Below are positions 34,605 through 45,154 of a stretch of 64,000 nt of DNA, piece after piece; position 1 is the first letter of the stretch, and every line of letters begins with the position of its first letter. A program made the position numbers and the translations under genes. A model generated the notes under the pieces. The model ran no database searches and was not told where the DNA came from. It saw only the letters and a program-made list of their open reading frames with translations. The stretch spans positions 22,651,001 to 22,715,000 of the forward strand of contig OY754467.1 of assembly GCA_963575645.1 (NCBI GenBank). Direction: 5' to 3'. The stretch is from Xanthostigma xanthostigma (Eukaryota; Arthropoda; Insecta; Raphidioptera; Raphidiidae).

Positions 34605-35140
34605 TCAATTAAAGACGTTCACACGAATTGATGTGCGACGTTTCGACACTTTTTGTGACATTTTTAAGAACATACGTATGGAGAAAGGATATTCTACAGG
34701 TCTCAAGTAGTTTGCGTCTAATGTGCCTTTACCAGATATTATACACAAATTATAAAAATAATCCTGATTCCAGTTCCCAAAATGGAGATGTTTTTTATTT
34801 TTAACGGTGGTTTTCAAACTGGGTTTAGATCTTCTTCAGAAATGTCTAAAAATCTAAAAAAATAATTAGTAAAATCTACCTATTTTGTAATAGAATGAAG
34901 AAGTTAATTATCGAAAATTATGAAAAATTAACTTCTGCATTCTATTATAAAATAAGTATATTTTACTAATTAATTTTTTATATTTTTAGATATTTCTGAA
35001 GAAGATCTAAACCCAGATCGAAACGTCATTTTTTGTAATATTGATTTATATTTTTATTTTTGTCAATATATAGTCTGAAAGAAATTGGTTGACAATTTTA
35101 TTTATTTGAAGAGTTCTATTCAGACATTAATCAAAGATTT
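34605..35140. mobile_element. Foldback family member with hammerhead-like motifs (related to 13846-14230)
   Basis: A foldback at about 34820-35012 pairs TGGGTTTAGATCTTCTTCAG with its complement on the right. The right arm continues to about 35140 in sequence shared with 14100-14235 (GTCAATATATAGTCTGA, GAGTTCTATTCAGAC, TTAATCAAAGATTT). At 34996-35027 the plus strand has an intact CTGAAGA, A, a five-pair GATCT/AGATC helix, then GAAACGTC. The left-arm counterpart (34810-34839, minus) keeps CTGAAGA but has lost helix II pairing. A further degenerate version (CTTAAAA, GTGTCGAAACGTCG) lies at 34637-34668 on the minus strand. The 70-codon minus frame 34605-34817 runs across these motifs and is not convincing as a gene. 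Confidence 0.6.
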
Positions 35141-36546
35141 TTATCTGTACATCGTTAAAGGTTTAATTTTTGTATTTTTCATAATGAATAATAAAATAAT
35201 ATATACTCGTGTAGACATTTGAATGTGTTTAAAAGACTTGAAATCTAGTTGAATTTATTATTATTATGTTATATGTAACAGCTAGCAAGTACCGTCAATC
35301 AATAATTGTACAGTGTGTTCACCAAATGTGGTAACAGTGAATAATTCGTGTATCCTACTAGATGCAAAAACAAATTTAAATAGTTTTCTGTTCAACTCGA
35401 GATTTACTATTGGAAACTGCTGAGGTATATTTTTTTTCTACTTCAAAATCAACAGGATGTGTAGGTATGTGCATTTTTTTTCAAATGGCAAAATATTTTT
35501 AGGCGCGAATAGCGTAAGCTAAAGCGCCTATATGTATTCGCTTTGTCTGTGAATCTGTGAATCTGTGAATCTGTATGTCACGCTTTTTTGTGGATTGTGT
35601 ACAGCTCAAACGCCTTAACCGATTTTAAAAAACTTTTTTTTGTTCGATTCGTCTCCGGGTAACTTAGATCCTAACGTCGCCCGATTTTTGAATTTTTGCT
35701 CCAGAGGGGAGCAATTTAGAAAAAACGAAGTTTTTCGCTTATAACTCGCTCAATTTAAATCAGATCGGTTCGAAACCTGTCTTAAACGAAAGAGGAGAAA
35801 ATTTTACATAAATTTCGTACAACAGAATTTGCCCAATCAGTTTTTTTATACACATTTATATAGAAATAAATTCAATCTGATATAACCGATGGCAAACATC
35901 TTTCGGTTATCTCTCTCTGTTGCACGGTTTAACATGGCAATTTAAAAATTACGTATGTTCTGTCTTCAAATAAAATTGGTCGATAATATTATTTATTACA
36001 ATAATGAAATTAAAAGATAGCATTTGTTCAAAAACGGATGCCGTTTCGAATATTTGTAAAATGCAACGCCTTCTGGGTTAACAATTTGAATAACTAATTA
36101 TTAGAACATAATACTGTGACAGATGCAAACGTCACTTTTGACATTTCTTACTATTCCGACACCACGGACGAGCGGATTGAAACCAAATTTTGGGAGGATG
36201 TTTGATATGCAAATATGAAGTGGCCTATTGTTTTTTGGGAACATCGGCGCATGCGTAAAAGAATATATCTCTTATAATGTTGTTTTATATAATAATAATT
36301 GGGGAATTATAAAACGGTCGAATAAAAAAAAAACTTGGTGATGAGATACTGTTTTAATAACTTGAATATTAAAATAACAGTTGTGTGACTAAATTAATAA
36401 GTGAGCGACTAAATTACTAAGTGAGCGACTGAATTACTAAGTGAGCGACAAGAATGTCTTCGGTAATTTTGAAGCAAATATCTTCAACCGATTGAGATGA
36501 AAATTTGTATACACGTTAAGTTTGGATAACAATGCATGGTTAGCTA

Positions 36547-38372
36547 TGTGACGTCACTCTAAATCCAATATGGCGAACTTCTAAATATGGCGGACTAATT
36601 TTATTATGCTTTCCTACAATATGGGTATCAAATGAAAGGGCTTGCTAAGAATAACTCGAAAAATAAAGTGACGTCACTCTAAATCCAATATGGCGGACTT
36701 CTAAAAATGGCGTACTAATTTTATTATGCTTTCCTACAATATGGGTATCAAATGAAAGGGCTTGCTGTAAATAACTCGAAAAATAAAGTGACGTCACTGA
36801 AATCCAATATGGCGGACTTCTAAAGATGGCGGACTAATATTATTATGCTTTCCTACAATATGGGTATCAAATGAAAGGTCTTGCTGAGAATAACTCGAAA
36901 AATAAAGTGACGTTACTCTAAATCCAATGTGGCGGACTTCTAAAATGGCGGACTAATTTTATTTTGCTTTCCTACAATATGGGTATCAAATGAAAGGGCT
37001 TGCTGAGAATAACTCGAAAAATAAAGTGACGTCACTCTAAATCCAATATGGCGGACTTCTAAAGATGGCGGACCAAGTTTATTATGCTTTCCTACAATAT
37101 GGGTATCAAATGAAAGGGCTTGCTGAGAATAACTCGAAAAATAAAGTGACGTCACTCTAAATCCAATATGGCTGTCTTCTAAAAATGGCGTACTAATTTT
37201 ATTATGCTTTCCTACAATATGGGTATCAAATGAAAGGGCTTGCTGAGAATAACTCGAAAAATAAAGTGACGTAACTCTGAATCCAACATGGCGTACTTCT
37301 AAAGATGGCAGACTAAGTTTTTTATGCTTTCCTACAATATAGGTATCAAATGAAAGGGCTTGCTGAAAATAAGTCGAAAAATAAAGTGACGTACTCTAAA
37401 TCCAATATGGCGGATTTCTAAAAATGGCGGACTAATTTTATTATGCTTTCCTACAATATGGGTATCAAATGAAAGGGCTTGCTGAGAATAACTCGAAAAA
37501 TAAAGTGACGTCACTCTAAATCCAATATGGCGGACTTCTAAAATGGCGGACTAATTTTATTTTGCTTTCCTACAATATGGGTATCAAATGAAAGGGCTTG
37601 CTGAAAATACCTCGAAAAATAAAGTGACATCACTCTAAATCCAATATGGCGGATTTCTAAAGATGGCGGACTAAGTTTATTATGCTTTCCTACAATATAA
37701 GTATCAAATGAAAGGGCTTGCTGAGAATAACTCGAAAAATAAAGTGACGTCACTCTAAAACCAATATGACTAAATTCTAAAGATGGCGGACTAAGTTTTT
37801 TATGCTTTCCTACAATATGGGTATCAAATGAAAGGGCTTGCTGTAAATAACTCGAAAAATAAAGTGAGGTCACTCTAAATCCAATATGGCGGACTTCTAA
37901 AGATGGCGGACTAATTTTATTATGCTTTCCTACAATATGGGTATCAAATGAAAGGGCTTGCTGAGAATAACTCGAAAAATAAAGTGACGTCACTTTAAAT
38001 CCAATGTGGCGGACTTCTAAAATGGCGGACTAATTTTATTTTGCTTTTCTACAATATGGGTATCAAATGAAAGGGCTTGCTGAAAATACCTCGAAAAATA
38101 AAGTGACATCACTCTAAATCCAATATGGCGGATTTCTAAAGATGGCGGAGTAAGTTTATTATGTTTTCCTACAATATAAGTATCAAATGAAAGGGCTTGC
38201 TGAGAATAACTCGAAAAATAAAGTGACGTCATCCTAAATCTAATATGGCGGACTTCTAATAATGGCGGCTTAAGTTTTTTATGCTTTCCTACAATATGGG
38301 TATCAAATGAAAGGGCTTGCTGAGAATAACTCGAAAAATAAAGTGACGTTACTCTAAATTCAATATGGCGGA
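36547..38372. repeat. 120-bp minisatellite array 2 (about 15.3 units)
   Basis: The unit is the same as in array 1 but with more indels (some units are 118-119 bp), so the minus-strand frame is broken into pieces of 60-151 codons. Nine of 16 junctions keep a perfect TGACGTCA. A four-unit block is duplicated: a shortened unit with CTTCTAAAATGGCGG and TTTTATTTTGC, followed by a unit with ACATCACTC, GGATTTCTAAAGATGG and CAATATAAGTATC, occurs at about 37515-37705 and again, 480 bp on, at 37995-38185. Confidence 0.95.
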
Positions 38373-38386
38373 CTAAGCTTTTTTTG

Positions 38387-38590
38387 ATAAAGGGGTATGC
38401 GAATTGTCTCGCAGTGAAACGCGATGGGGCAGGGGTGGAGTTTTTAAAAAAATAACTTCGGGGTTAACGATAAACGGGTATGCGAATTGTAATTCCGGGG
38501 TGAACGATAAAGGGGTATGCGAATTGTCTCTCAGTGAAACGGGAAGCGGCAAATGTGGAGTTTTTAAAAAAAAAAATCCGGGCTGAACGA
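38387..38590. repeat. G-rich minisatellite, about two and a half units of 82 bp
   Basis: The units begin GATAAAGGGGTATGCGAATTG, then CTCGCAGTGAAACG, a G-rich part, GGAGTTTTTAAAAAAA and CGGGGTTAAC. The middle unit has an internal deletion to 37 bp. The layout is that of the 81-85-bp unit at 32441-32747. The frames found on both strands here are by-products. Confidence 0.8.
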
Positions 38591-38699
38591 TAAATATACA
38601 CCAATTTTCAAACAAAACACCAGGGTATATGATGTAAAATTTCGCGCCTTGTAATTCTTGAATTACTTGGGCATATACTCCCACTGGTTCTTTTACATT

Positions 38700-41677
38700 T
38701 TCGAAATGTTCATTTCTCTCTCTGTAAATTCATATAAAATTTTCATAAGGTTACATAAGAAAATATTCGAGAAAAACGTTATCAATTTGTTAATTAATAC
38801 ACAGTAATAATTATTACTTATAATTTACACATGTGTGTATTTAGGTAATTAATAAATTGATAACTTTTTTGTCTAATAGTTTTTTGTGTAAGCTTTATGA
38901 AAATTGTATATGAATTTATAGAGAAAAGAATAGATTTCGAAAAAGTAAAAAAATATATATATATAATGCCATTAATAAATTCATGTACAGTTCCGGTTGA
39001 GTTTGAAGTACTACAAAACATACCTTAGAAGTTCCCGATAGTACTTAATTCTCAAAAAGACTATTTCAAGTTTTTTTGTATCTAGTAGCTGATACACATA
39101 ATCATTTGTTGCCACTTTCGGTGAACGTACTGTATTTAAAATATACCTATCTAAATTAGCATGTTTTTATTGCTTTAAATAGCAATCTATTTAAACATTT
39201 TTTTCAAAAGTGACATTAAATTAGATACAAATTGGGGGGTCCGTGCCAATAATACTTTACAATCAGCAATATGTAATTAAGATAAAGACACGCCAATTTC
39301 AACGGATGTTTGTTTTTAACGAATCGATAATCCCGTTTCTTATATATAGGTATATAATATAGATTATAGTATCACTAACATTGTAAAATATATGAAAATG
39401 GAAGGTTTGTTCTTTTGATTATTCTTGCAAGGTTAATAGGAATGAATTTCTTGAAATATGAATCAAAGCCAAATTTCAAACTTAAGACAAAAAAAATTCT
39501 TCAGGGAGAAGTGCTCTTATCATCACTCTATTTATCCTAAATTAGAGCAGGTTCTTGATGGACAAAAATTAAAAATAGCAAATGTCTCGAAAATAGGTGA
39601 AAAGATTTCAATCACATTTTTTAAATTAATGTTTCTTTAATGACTTCAATATGTCGTCATTCATTTGTTTCGGAAAAATTCAGAAAGTTATTATTGACCA
39701 TCAAAAATCCATACTGTACTCGTATAGTATCATACCTTTTATTTTAAATCCGTTTCAATTTTTTTATACAAATTTTTGACATTACAAAAAAAAATACTAA
39801 TTCGATTTAAGGAGAAATCATATGGAACCAATTGCACATTTCTCTGAACACAACGGAATCAAAATCATTTAAATCGGTGCAGCCATTCCCGAGTAATCGA
39901 TAAATCCGGTTGATGTTAACAATAATTACCAGCAAATATTAATAACTACCTAAACATTTGGCCAAAGTGATTACTAATAATAAAGCATGTTGTATTTTTT
40001 ACATTCACTGACATTTATTCGTAGTTTCCAATAGTCTGACAATAAAAAATAATTTGGTGTTGGCCACTTTTATTTGGAATAAACATTTTGAAGAATAAAT
40101 AATTAAAAAATAAGACATTTTGTTAATTCAAAAGAATAGTTTTCTTACTCTAATCAATAAATATTTCGGATTTTTTTAAGTACAACTTTTACTTTTTCCT
40201 ATGATTATCAATTACATTGTATCCATTTGTACTTTACAATTACTGCGCAGAGTTGATTTCCCCTTACACAGTTCCGTGTCATCAAATTAGGCACATACCG
40301 CCATAATAAAATGTTTACACATCAAAAATACATACTGGACGAATTGATAACAATCTCCTTTTTAAATCAGTTAAGAATAAAAACAATTTTCGACAGCTGT
40401 ATTTTTCAGTAAAAAAGAAAACAGAAAACTGCCCAAAATTACGCAAATGTTACATAAACTTGCAATAAAAACCCGATTTAAAGTGTAAGATAATCTAACT
40501 TTGTGTGGAATCATTTTACTATCAAAAGAACAAACCGTGTTCACCAGTATACCTATATATCTATGTACCTTATTTTGTACACGTAGTATACGTCAGACAG
40601 TATCAAACAGTTTGTATAGGTAGAAGTTAATTAATTCGCTTGTTGTAGTACACGATCAGTTTCCTGGCGTAATTAGCTGAAAATGATATCAACCTGTTAC
40701 CAGATATGAATAGTGTGATTTATCATGTGGATTATTGGCAACAGTTAACTGCACCTGAATATCTACTGACTGTTCCAAAATAATATACAAACTCTTTGAA
40801 AAACGAAGAATTCATGCGAATATTCTATAATGTTCACTCAAAAAATTGATTACAAGGTAAGTCAATTCAAAGGATTACCAAATGCCTTACGTAAAAATCG
40901 TTAAATATTTTAAGATGAAAATTTAAAAATAAAAATATGTAGTACTGCACCATCGATGTAATAAAATTATATTGGGAGGTTATGTGCCGCCATAACTCTT
41001 ATAACTCTTTATCCTATTTCAACGAATTTCAACAGATTTTTAGTGACAAATTGCACACATTATTACGACGCTTCTGTCTTCAAAAGACAGAATTTTATAC
41101 ACACTTTCATCTAATATATAAAGACTCCCAGTAGATCTTGATAAAACAAAATACTGTTTTGACCCTTCCACATCAAACCTGACCTAACCAAAGAAATGCA
41201 TTATGATGGTTGTTCCTCAGGGTGTTTTCGGCTAGCTGGGCCGTGAATAATTATTAAATTGCGTAATCAAGAAAAAGATGTAATTACTAAAAGGGCAAAA
41301 ATAACTTTTAAAATTGAAAACGAACCCGAGGCGATGAAAGCCTTTTGCTCTGTTTAAGAACCAGGACTGCAACTTCAGACGATTCTATTCTTTTTCTTGA
41401 AAACGTAGCAATGAAACACTTCAGTTATTTTTTATGTTCTTTATTGTTAATCAATTATTATGTTATTTATTATTATTTCAGTTTGTATTTGCATTATATT
41501 CAGTACATTCAAATTCACTATCGTCCTTACTTCTTCGCAACCAACTCAGCTCTCTTATTGTTTTTATTTTTCCATGGCCGCCTGATTACTAATGTTATAG
41601 CTCACAAAAACGGTGTGAAGTGAAACTTCTTCAATGTTATGAACTCATTTCATTGATGCGTTATTTATTTAACGTTA
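38700..41677. other. Unresolved AT-rich DNA
   Basis: About 3 kb without recognisable genes or repeats shared with the rest of the window. Short frames at 38818-39021 (minus), 39458-39640 (plus) and 41345-41623 (plus) have no known domain. This is the longest stretch with no visible mobile-element signature apart from 20641-23230. Confidence 0.45.
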
Positions 41678-41854
41678 GGGGTCATTCAAATATTACGTAA
41701 GCACCAAAGGGGGGAGGGGGCCTTTGCTTAGCTTATTTTTAATGACATGGGGGACGGGCAGGGGGTCTAGTTGTCTACTTGTCTATGCTCGAAAGCGAAA
41801 AGCATGTTCAGGGATTCCCTAAAAAATTTTTTAAAAAAATGTAACCTTCTAAAA

Positions 41855-42008
41855 GGGGTCACTAAAAAGGGTAAAATAACGAAATTTTGAGATCGACACC
41901 AATTTAATTACTACCACTTTTTATGTAGGTACCCACTTAAGTAGGTACTACATCAAATTGGTGTCGACCTCAAAACTTTGTTATTTTACCTTATTTAGTG
42001 ACCCTTTT
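41855..42008. mobile_element. Foldback inside the Harbinger-like element
   Basis: Arms of about 55 bp begin GGGGTCACTAAAAAGGG and end TTTAGTGACCCTTTT, with GACACCAATTT / AAATTGGTGTCG nearest the centre. The short centre contains two TAGGTAC words around ACTTAAGT. Non-coding. Confidence 0.8.
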
Positions 42009-42185
42009 TTGAAGAAGACTTCATTTTTTTAAAGATTTTTATTTTTAAGTTTTTAGTGTGAGTGTCTAATGAAATCGAAGAGCAACGTTCACGCCGACAA
42101 CAATTACTTAAAAACTTGAATAGATTTAAAAAAAATATATATATAGGTACCAATATTAGTAGAAGTTTTGTTCCAAAATATGTAT

Positions 42186-42563
42186 TGAAGGAGATTTATT
42201 TGGTTGAGGAACAATTGAAAAATAAGCTTTACCAAAGTATCGCTTGTGGCCAACGTTTCGAAAATTATATTTTCATCTTCAGGGCCTCAATGCAAGTTGA
42301 TATGATAAATTGTACAGATTATTGTAGTATGATCATTTAAAATTATGAATTTCAACAAAAATTTTTTAATTTAAAAATATCGTAAAACAGTTTTTTAGAT
42401 AAAATTTTTCTATCCAATGTGAACATAAATATTGTACAATTTACTATATCAACTTACATTGAGGCCCTGAGGATGAAAATATAATTTTCGAAACGTTGGC
42501 CACAAGCGATACATTGGTAAAGCTTATTTCAATTGTTCCTCAACCAAATAAATATCCTTCAAT
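42186..42563. mobile_element. Foldback with a hammerhead-like motif in both arms
   Basis: Arms of about 120 bp start TGAAGGAGATTTATTTGGTT and end AACCAAATAAATATCCTTCA. Each carries the same motif: on the minus strand at 42248-42286 and on the plus strand at 42463-42501. The motif is GGCC, CTGANGA, T, a GAAAA/TTTTC helix, GAAACGTT, GGCC. The outer GGCC words can pair as helix I. The only core difference between the arms is the N of CTGANGA (A or G), the position that is free in hammerhead ribozymes. A truncated relative lies at 59100-59170. Flanking GGTACCAAT words occur at 42147 and 42567. Confidence 0.7.
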
Positions 42564-42690
42564 AGGTACCAATGTTTATACGTAAGCATAGGATTAGGGG
42601 ATAAGAGCTTTGCTTACTTTTGCTAACAATGGGTAGGTGGGGTCAAAAATTACTAAAATTCTGCTTACGTAATACTTGAATGGCCCCTTA

Positions 42691-44104
42691 CCGAGGTTTC
42701 TCTTAAATTTCCCTGCCATTGAATCGTATCCTCTCTAATTTTACCTTACAAAGAATTCTCTTGTATTTCCCGGCATTAAATCATTTCCTGTATTACGTTA
42801 CACAAAATTTCGAACAGATACGTCGCTAAAGACATTTCACTTTAAAACAATTGGTCAACTGTCATTAACGAGACCGCTATATTCTGAACTGGAGCCTTTG
42901 GGTATTCCATATCAAGTCATGGCATTATTTTCAATGTAATGATATAGTTACACCTTCTATTGCAAAATAAGCCTGTGATAAATTGCAAAAAAATGTCTTT
43001 TTCGGCTATTTGTAAATTAATTCTGGTCCTATTGTTACCATGCGTCGATTTTATTCTACTAGTAGAAATAGTTACATTTTATGAAACACTTTGTATTTAA
43101 TATTAAAATGCTAATATCAATAGCATACTCTGACAATTAATGCAAACGAAACCATCTATAAAGCGAAACGATGAAGCCAATTTGTTTACAGTTATATAAC
43201 TTAAATAATTTATGGAAGAACAGAAATCTGTAAATAATAACACTGGATGCATCAACATAGTAATTCCATTTTAAAAATAACTACTTAATTATCAACCAAA
43301 GAAAAAACATAATGAGCAAAATGAAATATAGGTACATTTTTTGCAAAACAATTATCTTTTATAGTCTAAGATATCAGAATACACACAGTCAGGATCGGAA
43401 GTGCAATCTCACAGCATGCGCTGCATATGCAAAATAATTATTGAAATATAAACACTTCACAATCATCTCCAATAATTTATACATACGGATAACTTGAATT
43501 AAATACATTTACTGGAGGTTAAGCCTGACTTCACCGCAGGCACAATATCAAAATAAGCTTGAAATTAAGGGTTTAAGATAAATGTTGAAGTACCACCTTT
43601 TTGAACGCCAGGGTTTTCAAAAATTCCAGTTTCAGCTTGTGTGTTGGAAAACTTAAGTTAATACAAAAAACAATAAAACGTAAAAAATACTCTTTTAAAA
43701 CATTCAATCTTAATTTACACATAAATTAATTTTAAACGAATATTATCTTACAGAATTAATCAATCAATTAAAATTGGCGGATGTATGAAACAAAAATTAA
43801 ATTACGTTCTTGTTTCACGTAAAAAATGTTGTTGCAATATTTCTGAATTTTAATTTAACACAACAATGATTTTATAAAAAAAGACTACTGACGACACATG
43901 TTAGTTAACTACTGATACGGAATCTTTTAGAAACGACATTTTTTTAAAGATTGTTATCTGTAAATCTCTAATAATTAATTTGATAGTTATTTTAGATATG
44001 TTTAATTATCTGATATTTCAGTTAAGTATGTATAAAATATTTCAATATACAGAAGGAATATTAAAGATGTGATATTACCTAAAAATATTCATTATTATAT
44101 GCCA
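42691..44104. other. Unresolved AT-rich DNA
   Basis: No recognisable gene or repeat. Several short A- and T-runs. Confidence 0.4.
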
Positions 44105-44601
44105 CTAGCTCTTGCCCGCGGCTTTTCTCGCGCCAATTTTGATTTTGATTGATAAGTTGTTTTTTTTTTTTTAAATTAGGACTTTTTAGAATTTTTTGTT
44201 GTTCGAGTGTAACACATTTCGAAATTGATGACATTTTTGTGATCACCGTCCCGACAAAACTTGAAAATAACACCTATATTGAAATTTTTACACTATTTAC
44301 CTCTTTTCACCCTTTAACGGAATTATTTTTGAAAAAGCACGAAACACGTGTTTATTTATTTGTTGACAGGAGTAATCCTGCGCATTTTCGAATTGATACA
44401 TCTCTATCTTATATGACTTCTTCATGCAAATTTTGAATCCCCGTTGCACTCTTTCAGGGGTTGAATTTTCAAAAATCTGTTCTTATCAGATGCCTACGTC
44501 ACAATAACTATCTGTGTGCCAAACTTCAACCCAGTCCGTCCAGTGGTTTGAGCTGAGTGTTGATAGATCAATCAGCCTCGGTTTCCATTTATATATTTAG
44601 A
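44105..44601 (-). mobile_element. Short non-autonomous Helitron, copy 1 (complete)
   Basis: On the minus strand the element starts TCTAAATATATAAATGG (44601) preceded by A, and ends GGGCAAGAGCTAG (44105) followed by T. This is the Helitron rule 5'-TC...CTAG-3' inserted between A and T, without duplication. A GC-rich stretch near the 3' end (GCGCGAGAAAAGCCGCGGGC) can form the usual subterminal hairpin. The interior (GATCTATCAACACTCAGC, CAAACCACTGGACGGAC, TTTGTTGACAGGAG reversed) matches 55526-56037 throughout. It encodes no Rep/helicase; open frames at 44079-44273 and 44149-44436 are not conserved as proteins. Confidence 0.85.
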
Positions 44602-45154
44602 TTACCGAGTTCGTAAGACAGATGATCTACTGAAAATCTTTATTTACAGGCATACAGATGCATTTTGGCTTTTTATTTTTACATCGAAAGATGGCGTTAT
44701 TGTGCTTATTTTTACATAATATTATCTTTATCATTATAGTATTAAACAATTGAATTTGTTTAATATTTTTTCAAAAACTATGTATGTATTATTGAAGAAA
44801 GGGAGGGGGGTTGATGCGTTGGTGTTTTTCACGGAGTGGGAGAGGAAGGCTCGCGCAATGTTGCGGGAGTAAATGTGATTGGGGAAATGCGGTTTTTCTA
44901 GTTTAAAAATAACCAAAAATAATATGTCTTCCTTCTGTTAAATGTCGTCATATTATAAGTAGGTATTATATCAATAAAATAAAAAAGTGGTACCTATTGA
45001 TGAATAAAATAATTTTAGTTTTTGGAATTGTAATATCTTCACTACTATTAGAAAAAATGTAGTTTGCTATCGATTTCGACTGTCATATCATTCAACTGAT
45101 ATTGTAAAAAATGTGAATTAAGAATACAGTCGAAGGTATCAAAAAAATTCCAGC
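44602..45154. other. Unresolved DNA with a possible G-rich satellite unit
   Basis: At 44795-44900 GGGAGGGGGGTTGATGCG, GTTTTTCACGGAGTGGG and GAGGAAGG loosely follow the G-rich minisatellite order seen at 32441-32747. The part at 44690-44750 resembles about 21370-21500. No gene. Confidence 0.35.

Larger units (their letters stand above)
35500..38690 (+). mobile_element. Element L copy 3: satellite-bearing composite repeat, uninterrupted
   Basis: The modules are: leading block 35500-35890 with the terminal hairpin TAGGCGC/GCGCCTA; middle block 35891-36300; a linker with three AAGTGAGCGAC words (about 36398-36450) and TTCAACCGATTGAGATG; 120-bp array 2 (36547-38372); a short G-rich minisatellite (38387-38590); and end block 38593-38690. 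The leading and middle blocks are contiguous here, which proves the interruption in copy 1. The array of about 130-bp units and the 12-bp inverted-repeat element of copy 1 are missing. No protein is encoded. Left and right limits are where similarity to the other copies stops; I could not find a target-site duplication. Confidence 0.65.
41678..42687. mobile_element. Harbinger-like inverted-repeat element with TTA target duplication
   Basis: The left end GGGGTCATTCAAATATTACG and the inverted right end GGGGCCATTCAAGTATTACG agree over about 26 bp with two mismatches. TTA flanks both sides (41675-41677 and 42688-42690); a 3-bp TWA duplication is typical of PIF/Harbinger. No transposase is encoded. 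The 1010-bp interior holds two independent foldbacks (41855-42008 and 42186-42563). The 92-codon plus frame 42062-42340 crosses the second foldback and is not a gene. Confidence 0.75.
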
